A stretch of DNA of 64,000 nt from Maribacter sp044594925. GTDB lineage: Bacteria > Bacteroidota > Bacteroidia > Flavobacteriales > Flavobacteriaceae. This document shows positions 43,972 through 51,549 of this stretch, piece after piece. Below the pieces are notes generated by a model that worked only from the letters and a program-made list of their open reading frames with translations, did no database searches and was not told the DNA's origin. Position 1 is the stretch's first letter. Every line of letters begins with the position of its first letter. The position numbers were made by a program, and so were the translations under genes. The stretch covers positions 1,240,001 to 1,304,000 of the forward strand of contig NZ_CP138991.1 of the NCBI RefSeq assembly GCF_044594925.1, read 5' to 3'.

Positions 43972-44355
43972 CTATTTTGAACCTAAGACTTGTTTTAAGT
44001 CAGAAATTTGATTTCCCCATAACATTTTAGATTCTTCTAGCTCATCTTCTTCAGCAAAGTCGGTTATAAAAAGGGAAACGTCCTTTGTTATTTCATCTAC
44101 TATTATTTTCATTTCAAAATAGGAATCGTCATCATTTTCGTCCCAAGAAAAACGTACAAACTCATCTGTCTTTTTCTTTAACAGTTTTGCTTCTTCCTCT
44201 GCCCCGTCCCATATAAATATAAATTTCTCTCCTCTTGAATTTACGTTATCGGCAAACCACTCCGAAAGTCCTGATGGTGTAGCCAAATATTGATATAACA
44301 GTTGTGGAGAGGACTGTATAACGTATTCTATCTCAAATTTTATTTTATCATTCAT
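43972..44355 (-). CDS. START-like/AHSA1-type SRPBCC protein
   Basis: The 127-residue helix-grip protein has a first strand FEIEYVIQSSPQLLYQYLATPSGLSEWFADNV, typical of AHSA1/START-like proteins, an acidic mid part, and a terminal helix KMLWGNQISDLKQVLG. It probably binds a hydrophobic ligand or partner protein; no ligand is known. It ends with a good terminator and is not in an operon with the aminotransferase. Confidence 0.85.
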   Translation of the reverse strand: MNDKIKFEIEYVIQSSPQLLYQYLATPSGLSEWFADNVNSRGEKFIFIWDGAEEEAKLLKKKTDEFVRFSWDENDDDSYFEMKIIVDEITKDVSLFITDFAEEDELEESKMLWGNQISDLKQVLGSK

Positions 44356-44437
44356 TCCAACATCTTTATAGTGCCCAATATATATATTTCTAAATGATAA
44401 AAAAACAAAAGATGCTTATTATTTTTAAGTAGCTATT

Positions 44438-44468
44438 GTTGAAGAACAGGAAATTTAACTTTATATTT
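44438..44468 (+). promoter_or_regulatory. Promoter of tRNA-Met
   Basis: The TTG -33 element (44438-44440) and TATATTTG -7 box (44461-44468) have a 20-bp spacer. It gives a leader of about 75 nt, including an imperfect hairpin (GTCAG...CTGAC type, near 44489-44518), before the tRNA. Confidence 0.75.
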
Positions 44469-44548
44469 GCAGCCGTTTTAAAATCTAGTCAGAGCATCAT
44501 CGGAAAAAAATGCTGACGTTCTGAATGGTTTAAAAACAATCAAAATAT

Positions 44549-44622
44549 GGCGAGGTAGCTCAGCTGGTTAGAGCGTCGGATTCATAACCCGGAGGCCGAG
44601 GGTTCAAGTCCCTCTCTCGCTA
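44549..44622 (+). tRNA. tRNA-Met (CAT)
   Basis: The 74-base cloverleaf has acceptor GGCGAGG/TCTCGCT with G:T pairs at the ends, D stem GCTC/GAGC, anticodon loop TTCATAA (CAT), and T arm GAGGG-TTCAAGT-CCCTC. A73 is present; CCA is not encoded. The G1:U72 pair differs from the mismatched 1:72 of initiators, so this is probably an elongator. An Ile-decoding (lysidine) CAT tRNA is the alternative. It is followed by a strong terminator. Confidence 0.93.
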
Positions 44623-44637
44623 CAAGATGATAGTTAA

Positions 44638-44672
44638 GACCCCAAGATATTGCTCTTGGGGTCTTTTATTTT
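44638..44672 (+). terminator. Terminator of tRNA-Met
   Basis: GACCCCAAGA (44638-44647) and TCTTGGGGTC (44654-44663) form a perfect 10-bp hairpin with a 6-nt loop, followed by a T-rich tail. Confidence 0.93.
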
Positions 44673-44675
44673 TAT

Positions 44676-44855
44676 TTATTTTCTCTTCGAAAATTTAGCT
44701 AGTCCTTGATAAAAATCAGCATAAATAGCTTTAACGTCAATATGTTGATAAAAACCGATTTCTATATTTCCACTATCCCTAGAAGTCATCACCCGTGTTA
44801 ATGTACCCATGTTCTCATTAATGAATACGCTAACCAATGCTAAATCCCATAGCAC
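44676..44855 (-). pseudogene. Coding-like 44-59 residue ORF, possible gene relic
   Basis: The minus strand holds an open frame ending at TAA 44676. From ATG 44810 it encodes 44 residues (SGNIEIGFYQHIDVKAIYAD inside, ending AKFSKRK); from GTG 44855 it gives 59. The composition, with mixed polar and aromatic residues and a basic end, looks like the C-terminus of a normal cytosolic protein rather than random AT-rich translation. I recognise no family. It fills the space between the tRNA-Met terminator and uvrA. It may be a genuine small gene, a decayed gene tail, or chance. Confidence 0.35.
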
Positions 44856-44942
44856 TATCTATTAATTCAAAACAAGTTAAAATAAGAGTATCAGTACACA
44901 AAATGCGAATAGGCTTAAGTTCCTATTTAACACTCAATATTG

Positions 44943-44950
44943 TACTTTTG
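44943..44950 (+). promoter_or_regulatory. Putative -7 box of uvrA
   Basis: TACTTTTG matches TAnnTTTG, 18 bp before ATG 44969. It lies inside the N-terminal extension that a longer reading from 44837 would need, so it supports the start at 44969. No clear -33 TTG is present. Confidence 0.55.
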
Positions 44951-44968
44951 CAACTTTGCTTTGAAGAG

Positions 44969-47803
44969 ATGATTAATTACGAAGAAAATATTGAGGTTAA
45001 GGGCGCTAGAGTTCATAATCTAAAGAATATAGATGTTACCATTCCCAGAGAGAAACTTGTAGTTATTACAGGACTTTCAGGTAGTGGAAAATCTTCTTTA
45101 GCTTTTGATACGATTTATGCAGAGGGGCAAAGAAGGTACATAGAAACATTTTCTGCCTATGCAAGACAATTTTTAGGCGGACTTGAACGTCCTGACGTTG
45201 ATAAGATAGATGGACTTTCTCCAGTAATAGCCATTGAACAGAAAACAACATCAAAATCACCAAGGTCAACCGTAGGTACAATTACGGAGGTTTATGATTT
45301 TCTTCGATTACTTTTTGCAAGAGCAGGAGATGCGCATAGTTACAATACGGGAGAGAAAATGGTAAGCTACAGTGATGAGCAAATAAAAAAACTCATTATT
45401 TCCTCTTATCGTGATAAAAAAATAAATGTACTGGCTCCCATTATCAAATCTAGAAAAGGACATTATCGAGAACTTTTTGAGCAAATTGGGAAACAAGGTT
45501 TTGTAAAAGTTAGGGTAGATGGAGAGATAAAGGATATTGTAAAGGGTATGAAGGTAGATCGCTACAAGACCCACGACATAGAAATCGTAATAGACAGACT
45601 CAAAATTGTTGAAAATGACGATTTACACAAACGTTTAGCGGAAACCATAAATACCGCCATGTACAGCGGAGATAACGTATTAATGGTCTTAGAGGAGAGA
45701 ACAGAAGTTCCCCGCTATTTTAGCAGGGACCTTATGTGTCCGTCAACCGGCATCTCCTATCCTACTCCGGAACCGAATACTTTTTCGTTTAATTCTCCCA
45801 AAGGAATGTGCCAACATTGCAGCGGGCTGGGCCATGTATATGAGGTAAACGAGTTAAAAATTTTCCCGAATAAAAAATTATCAATTAAAAGTGGGGGAAT
45901 TGCTCCATTGGGCGAATACAAAAAGTCATGGGCATTTAAACAAATTGAAACCATAGCACAACGTTATGAGTTCGCTTTAACCGACCCCATTCAGAAAATT
46001 CCACAGGAGGCCATTGCCATTCTATTAAATGGCGGACAGGAGAGTTTTGAAGTAAATTCCAAATCTTTGGGCGTTAAGCGGATGTATAAAATTGATTATG
46101 AAGGTATTTCCAATTTCATAAAAAGTCAATTTGATAACGCAGAGTCTACTTCCATCAAAAGATGGGCTAAGGAATATATGGACAAGATTAGCTGCCCCAC
46201 CTGCGAAGGAAGTAGGCTTCGAAAGGAATCGCTTTATTTTAAAATTAACGACAAGAATATTGCCCAGTTAGCAAATCTTGACATTGCGGAACTTGCTTCT
46301 TTTTTTGAGAAATTAGAGTCCAAATTAAAAGGAAACCAGCTAAAAATTGCTGAGGAAATCATAAAAGAAATACGCACTAGAATTCGATTTTTATTAGATG
46401 TTGGTTTGGACTATCTATCCTTGAACAGAAGCTCAAAATCCTTATCTGGTGGTGAAGCACAGCGAATTCGATTAGCTACACAAATAGGCTCACAGCTTGT
46501 TGGCGTACTATATATCTTAGACGAACCGAGTATTGGCCTACACCAAAGAGACAATAACCGATTGATAAAGTCTTTGGAATCCCTAAGGGACATAGGGAAC
46601 TCTGTTATTGTTGTAGAACACGATAGAGATATGATAGAGCGTGCGGACCATGTAATAGACATAGGGCCTAAAGCGGGAAAGCACGGTGGTGAGATTATTT
46701 CCGAAGGAAAACCGGCAGATTTAAAAAAATACAATACGCTAACTGCAGATTACATTACTGGAGTTAAAGAAATAGCCGTACCCAAGACCAGAAGAAAAGG
46801 TAACGGAAAGAAAATCGTTTTATCTGGCTGCACAGGAAATAATTTAAAAAATATTAAAGTTGAATTTCCCTTAGGAAAAATGATTGGGGTTACGGGTGTA
46901 TCCGGAAGTGGAAAATCTACCTTGATCAACGAAACGCTATACCCTATTATGAACGCCCATTATTTTAATGGCGTTAAAAAACCAATGCCCTATAAAAAAA
47001 TTACCGGACTGGAGCATGTAGATAAAGTCATAGATATTAACCAATCGCCTATTGGCAGGACTCCACGTTCCAATCCGGCTACCTATACGGGAGTGTTCAG
47101 CGAAATTAGGGCCTTGTTCACAAAAACGCCCGAGGCAGCCATAAGAGGTTACAAACCAGGGCGTTTTAGTTTTAATGTCAAGGGCGGGCGTTGTGAAACT
47201 TGTCAAGGCGGCGGACTTAGAGTCATAGAGATGAACTTTCTACCAGATGTTTATGTAGAATGTGAAACTTGTAATGGGAAAAGGTTCAATAGAGAAACAT
47301 TGGAAATACGATACAAGGGCAAGTCCATCTCGGATGTTTTAGAAATGACTATAAACGATGCAGTATCTTTTTTTGAACTTATACCTAAAATACATCGTAA
47401 GTTAAAAACAATACAGGATGTTGGTTTGGGATATATCTCTTTAGGACAACAAAGCACAACGCTTTCGGGTGGTGAAGCTCAACGAATAAAACTAGCGACA
47501 GAGCTATCCAAGAGAGATACTGGAAACACATTTTATATCTTGGACGAGCCTACAACAGGACTTCATTTTGAAGATATTCGGGTTCTAATGGAAGTTTTGA
47601 ACAAATTAGCGGACAAAGGAAATACCGTTTTGGTCATAGAACATAACTTGGATGTGATTAAAATGGTAGATCATGTAATTGACATCGGTTATGAAGGAGG
47701 TCGCTCTGGAGGTCAATTGGTAGCTTCTGGCACACCTGAAAAAATTTGTAAGGATAAAAAAAGTTATACGGCAGAGTTTTTGCGTAAAGAATTAAAGCTA
47801 TAA
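44969..47803 (+). CDS. uvrA: Excinuclease ABC subunit UvrA
   Basis: The 944-residue protein has two ABC ATPase halves: Walker A GLSGSGKSS (K41) and GVSGSGKST, two signature LSGGEAQRI motifs, Walker B LYILDEPS and FYILDEPT, and zinc-finger segments (MCQHCSGLG, CPTCEGS, CETCQGGG, CETCNGK). The UvrA dimer finds bulky DNA lesions and loads UvrB. The start at ATG 44969 is preferred because IEVKGARVHNLKN, the conserved N-terminus, follows directly and a -7 box lies just upstream; 44837 would add 44 unconserved residues. The LOG-family gene follows at 45 bp. Confidence 0.96.
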   Translation: MINYEENIEVKGARVHNLKNIDVTIPREKLVVITGLSGSGKSSLAFDTIYAEGQRRYIETFSAYARQFLGGLERPDVDKIDGLSPVIAIEQKTTSKSPRSTVGTITEVYDFLRLLFARAGDAHSYNTGEKMVSYSDEQIKKLIISSYRDKKINVLAPIIKSRKGHYRELFEQIGKQGFVKVRVDGEIKDIVKGMKVDRYKTHDIEIVIDRLKIVENDDLHKRLAETINTAMYSGDNVLMVLEERTEVPRYFSRDLMCPSTGISYPTPEPNTFSFNSPKGMCQHCSGLGHVYEVNELKIFPNKKLSIKSGGIAPLGEYKKSWAFKQIETIAQRYEFALTDPIQKIPQEAIAILLNGGQESFEVNSKSLGVKRMYKIDYEGISNFIKSQFDNAESTSIKRWAKEYMDKISCPTCEGSRLRKESLYFKINDKNIAQLANLDIAELASFFEKLESKLKGNQLKIAEEIIKEIRTRIRFLLDVGLDYLSLNRSSKSLSGGEAQRIRLATQIGSQLVGVLYILDEPSIGLHQRDNNRLIKSLESLRDIGNSVIVVEHDRDMIERADHVIDIGPKAGKHGGEIISEGKPADLKKYNTLTADYITGVKEIAVPKTRRKGNGKKIVLSGCTGNNLKNIKVEFPLGKMIGVTGVSGSGKSTLINETLYPIMNAHYFNGVKKPMPYKKITGLEHVDKVIDINQSPIGRTPRSNPATYTGVFSEIRALFTKTPEAAIRGYKPGRFSFNVKGGRCETCQGGGLRVIEMNFLPDVYVECETCNGKRFNRETLEIRYKGKSISDVLEMTINDAVSFFELIPKIHRKLKTIQDVGLGYISLGQQSTTLSGGEAQRIKLATELSKRDTGNTFYILDEPTTGLHFEDIRVLMEVLNKLADKGNTVLVIEHNLDVIKMVDHVIDIGYEGGRSGGQLVASGTPEKICKDKKSYTAEFLRKELKL

Positions 47804-47848
47804 AATAGTAACGCTACTATTGCGGAATAAAATATAAACGAAACATTT

Positions 47849-48535
47849 ATGAGAGCAGAAAAACATCATAAGGGATGGAACGAAATTAAAACCAATGACT
47901 CTTGGGCCATATTCAAGATAATGGGAGAGTTTGTGAACGGTTTCGAGAAAATGAGTAAAATAGGGCCCTGCGTATCTGTTTTTGGCTCTGCAAGGACAAA
48001 AGAGGATGACCCTTACTACAAACTTGCCGTAAATGTATCCAAAAAAATCGCCGAGGCGGGTTATGGCGTCATTACTGGCGGTGGCCCAGGGATTATGGAA
48101 GCTGGTAATCGTGGAGCAAACCTAGCGGGAGGAACTTCTGTAGGACTTAATATTGACCTCCCTTTTGAGCAGCATGACAACCCCTATATAGATTCCGATA
48201 AAAGTCTTGATTTTGATTACTTCTTTGTTAGAAAGGTAATGTTTGTTAAATATTCGCAAGGCTTTGTAGTGATGCCAGGAGGCTTTGGAACTTTAGACGA
48301 ACTTTTTGAAGCAATTACTTTAATTCAAACCCATAAAATTGGAAAATTTCCGATCATATTGGTTGGAAGCGATTTTTGGACAGGACTTATGGATTGGATA
48401 AAAGGGACCATGCTAAAAGCAGGAAATATTAGTCCGGAGGATCTGAACCTTATTAAAATAGTGGATACAGAAGATGAAGTTGTAGAAATAATCGATGCTT
48501 TCTACAAAGGTCATACACTTAGTCCTAATTTTTAA
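47849..48535 (+). CDS. LOG-family (TIGR00730) Rossmann-fold protein
   Basis: The 228-residue protein has SVFGSAR near residue 44-50, ITGGGPGIMEAGNRGA, and the LOG motif PGGFGTLDE. This is the phosphoribohydrolase motif found in cytokinin-activating LOG enzymes and bacterial nucleotide 5'-monophosphate hydrolases such as PpnN. It probably cleaves a nucleoside monophosphate; substrate unknown. It starts 45 bp after uvrA and 8 bp before the pseudo-M1 gene. Confidence 0.9.
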   Translation: MRAEKHHKGWNEIKTNDSWAIFKIMGEFVNGFEKMSKIGPCVSVFGSARTKEDDPYYKLAVNVSKKIAEAGYGVITGGGPGIMEAGNRGANLAGGTSVGLNIDLPFEQHDNPYIDSDKSLDFDYFFVRKVMFVKYSQGFVVMPGGFGTLDELFEAITLIQTHKIGKFPIILVGSDFWTGLMDWIKGTMLKAGNISPEDLNLIKIVDTEDEVVEIIDAFYKGHTLSPNF

Positions 48536-48543
48536 AATTCAGA

Positions 48544-51393
48544 TTGAAAAGATTCCCACTACATATTCGTTCATTACTAACTTGCCTTTTTCTTATATGG
48601 AGCGCAACGGTATTATCACAATATGAGACTAAGCTTACAGTAAAGCTCAACGAGTACACTAAAGAGTTAGATATTAAGCAAGAGTTCGTTTATTACAACG
48701 ACTCTAACTTTTCGTTGGGAATCCTATATTTCAATGATTGGGCACATGCCTATTCTGACAAAAACACGGGACTGGCAAAACGTTTTGCACAAGAGTTCAA
48801 AAGAAGTCTTCACCTAGCAAAGAAGAGCGAAAGAGGTTACACTACAATTATCAGCGCAGTAGACAGTGAATATGTGGGCCTTAAATGGGAGCGAACAAAC
48901 GAGCTGGATATTTTAAAGGTAATACTCAACAAACCACTATTACCCAAAGAATCGACCAAAGTATATCTTACTTACAGTGTAAAACTACCTCCAAATAAAT
49001 ACACACCTTACGGGTATGACAACAAAGGAGAGTACTACTTAAAGGATTGGTACTTAACACCTGCGGTCTATGATGGAAAGTGGCGTTTATACTCAAATAA
49101 AAATTTAGAGGACCTCTATACGAACATTACCAGAACAACGATAGATTTTACCTACCCGGACAGTTTACATTTAGTAAGTAATCTCAATAAGAGCGCAATA
49201 AGCAAATTTCCTGGCGGACAACACGTTCAACTAAGTGCGGATGCACAAAGAAGTGCGGAAATACTATTGCAGCCAAATAAAAATTATACCACTCATGTAA
49301 CACCGCATTTTACGGTAGTTACAGATATATCAGCTCCTAAGTACAGTCCAATAGGACAAGGTATATCCATAACTAAAGTAGCAGATTTCATTTATGATAA
49401 TTTAGGCGATTATCCACATAAAAAATTACTCGTAAGTGATATTGACTATGATAAAGACCCGCTCTACGGATTAAATCAACTTCCTTCTTTCATAAGGCCT
49501 TATGAAGAACAATTTCAATTTGAAATGATATTTCTTAAGACCGCTTTAAACAGTATTCTTAAGGAAACCATGTTCCTGAATCCTAGAAAGGAACAATGGT
49601 TAAATAGTGCTATTGCCAACTATTTAATGATAGCTTTTGTTGAGAAGTATTATCCAGATCAAAAGATGTTAGGAAAACTAGCGCGTATTTGGGGTGTAAG
49701 AAGCTTTAATTTGGCGAAAATGGAGTTTAATGACCAATATTCCTTTCTTTACAATCTTACCGCTAGAAAAAATTTAGATCAGGCCTTAAGTACTTCTAAT
49801 GACTCCCTTATAAAATTCAATCAAAAAATCGCAAATAAATATAAGGCTGGTTTGGGTCTGGCCTATTTAGCTGATTATATTGGAAAAGAAAAAGTAGATG
49901 AAAGTATCAAGACCTTTTTTAAATATTATCAGCTTAATAAGGTCAAGGTTTTAGATTTTGAATCCATTCTAAAAAGGTCTACGAATAAAGATATCAATTG
50001 GTTTTTTAAAGATTATGTTTCTACGGACCATAAAATTGATTTTAAGATAAGGAAAGTCCGAAAATCTGAGGACTCGCTTAGTATAACCATTAAAAATAAA
50101 GAAGGTACCAATGTTCCGATTTCTATGTTCGGTTTAAAGAAAGATTCGGTCATTTCCAAATATTGGTTTAAGGATATATCAGATTCAAAAACGTTTCAAG
50201 TAGCTAATAATGGAGAAGATAAACTGGTATTGAATTATGATCAAAAAATACCAGAATTTAATCAAAGGGATAACTGGAAATCGCTAGGAGGTTTTTTATC
50301 AAGTAATAAAAAGTTACATTTTACTTTTTTCAAAGATTCCGAAAACCCGTATTACAATCAGGTATTTTATGTTCCCGTCGTTAATTTTAATATTTATGAC
50401 GGTTGGGCACCTGGTCTAAGACTATACAACAAAACGCTATTAGAGCGTCCTTTTGTATACGATTTTGCACCTTCGTATTCCTTTCGAGAAAAAGCTTTTG
50501 TTGGTTATGGTAGATTTAGTTATCGTAAGTACTTAAGTAAGAGTGGACTTTATGTAGCAAATTATAGTTTAAACGGTTCTACTTCTCACTTTAATGTTAA
50601 CTCAAGGGTTATTTCCTTTACGCCTTCATTTAGCCTTGGCTTTAGGCCTTCGGACTTGATATCTAATAAAAGAGAGTTCCTTTCCTTTAGGTATATTAAT
50701 ATTTTTAGAGATTTTGCGGAAGGTCTACAGAACGATTCTTTTGACCCTGAGAATCCGGATTATCGGGTATTTAATGCGCGATACATCAACAGGGATAATG
50801 ATATATTGGATTATAAATCATGGTTTGTAGATTTTCAATTAGCGAACAACTTTAGCAAACTATCATTTGAGTACGAATACCGAAAATTATTCGAAAACAA
50901 TAGACAATTAAACCTCCGTTTTTTTGCCGGTAAGTTCTTAAGTAATAGAACAGGTTCAGATTTCTTTAGCTTTGCATTGGACAGACCTACAGATTATCTT
51001 TTTGACTACGGATACTTAGGTAGATCAGAAGACTCAGGGATTTACAGTCAACAGATAATTATTGCGGAAGGTGGTTTTAAATCATTTTTAGACGAACGCT
51101 TTCGTTTTTCTAACGATTGGATCGCAACGACGAATGCGAGTTTTAATATTTGGCGTTGGATAGAACTTTATGGCGATGCCGGTTTTGTGAAAAATAAAGG
51201 GGTTCCTGGGAAATTCGTTTATGACTCTGGTGTCCGACTAAATTTAGTTACCGATTATTTTGAATTGTACCTACCGCTTCATTCCAATAACGGTTGGGAA
51301 ATTGCGCAGCCAGATTACGGAGAAAGAATTCGTTTTATCGTTACCGTAGATATAAAAACAATCACAGGCCTATTCACTAGGCAATGGTTCTAA
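48544..51393 (+). CDS. Pseudo-M1 aminopeptidase domain fused to an outer-membrane beta-barrel
   Basis: The 949-residue protein starts at TTG 48544, giving a signal peptide ending in VLSQ. Residues about 25-500 resemble the M1 aminopeptidase layout: an N-terminal beta domain (LYFNDWAHAY), a middle part, and helical TPR/HEAT-like end. The zinc motif HExxH is absent: the region reads KTALNSIL, and the downstream WLNEG-like site reads WLNSAIANYL. The C-terminal ~350 residues show alternating beta strands rich in Tyr, Phe and Asn (FDYGYLGRSED, NIWRWIELYGDAGF) and end in the aromatic C-terminus RQWF, as in outer-membrane barrels. It probably sits in the outer membrane with a non-catalytic periplasmic or surface domain. 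Function unknown. Confidence 0.78.
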   Translation: MKRFPLHIRSLLTCLFLIWSATVLSQYETKLTVKLNEYTKELDIKQEFVYYNDSNFSLGILYFNDWAHAYSDKNTGLAKRFAQEFKRSLHLAKKSERGYTTIISAVDSEYVGLKWERTNELDILKVILNKPLLPKESTKVYLTYSVKLPPNKYTPYGYDNKGEYYLKDWYLTPAVYDGKWRLYSNKNLEDLYTNITRTTIDFTYPDSLHLVSNLNKSAISKFPGGQHVQLSADAQRSAEILLQPNKNYTTHVTPHFTVVTDISAPKYSPIGQGISITKVADFIYDNLGDYPHKKLLVSDIDYDKDPLYGLNQLPSFIRPYEEQFQFEMIFLKTALNSILKETMFLNPRKEQWLNSAIANYLMIAFVEKYYPDQKMLGKLARIWGVRSFNLAKMEFNDQYSFLYNLTARKNLDQALSTSNDSLIKFNQKIANKYKAGLGLAYLADYIGKEKVDESIKTFFKYYQLNKVKVLDFESILKRSTNKDINWFFKDYVSTDHKIDFKIRKVRKSEDSLSITIKNKEGTNVPISMFGLKKDSVISKYWFKDISDSKTFQVANNGEDKLVLNYDQKIPEFNQRDNWKSLGGFLSSNKKLHFTFFKDSENPYYNQVFYVPVVNFNIYDGWAPGLRLYNKTLLERPFVYDFAPSYSFREKAFVGYGRFSYRKYLSKSGLYVANYSLNGSTSHFNVNSRVISFTPSFSLGFRPSDLISNKREFLSFRYINIFRDFAEGLQNDSFDPENPDYRVFNARYINRDNDILDYKSWFVDFQLANNFSKLSFEYEYRKLFENNRQLNLRFFAGKFLSNRTGSDFFSFALDRPTDYLFDYGYLGRSEDSGIYSQQIIIAEGGFKSFLDERFRFSNDWIATTNASFNIWRWIELYGDAGFVKNKGVPGKFVYDSGVRLNLVTDYFELYLPLHSNNGWEIAQPDYGERIRFIVTVDIKTITGLFTRQWF

Positions 51394-51421
51394 TTATGTA
51401 ATTCTTAAAATAAGAACCATT
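51383..51421. repeat. Nested inverted repeats at the end of the pseudo-M1 gene
   Basis: AATGGTTCT (51383-51391) and AGAACCATT (51413-51421) are a perfect 9-bp dyad spanning the stop. Inside, TTCTTA and TAAGAA (51402-51407 and 51411-51416) form a competing hairpin. There is no T-run, so this is not a classical terminator; it may protect the 3' end of the mRNA. Confidence 0.4.
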
Positions 51422-51500
51422 AATTATCTATAATCTGACTATTTGTTAATTAATTAGTCATATTTTTAACAAAAATTCAAATAATTAAGACATATCACTA

Positions 51501-51531
51501 TTGCTAAAATGCTTTGGTTTCGGTAATTTTG
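51501..51531 (+). promoter_or_regulatory. Promoter of the fused E1 gene
   Basis: The TTG -33 element (51501-51503) and the TAATTTTG -7 box (51524-51531) have a 20-bp spacer. ATG 51550 follows 18 bp after the -7 box. Confidence 0.7.
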
Positions 51532-51549
51532 CAGAAATAGCCAAATTAT

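Noticed and set aside
44837..44968. 44-residue N-terminal extension of UvrA
   Set aside because: The conserved UvrA N-terminus begins at 44969 and a TAnnTTTG box lies inside the extension, so it is leader DNA.
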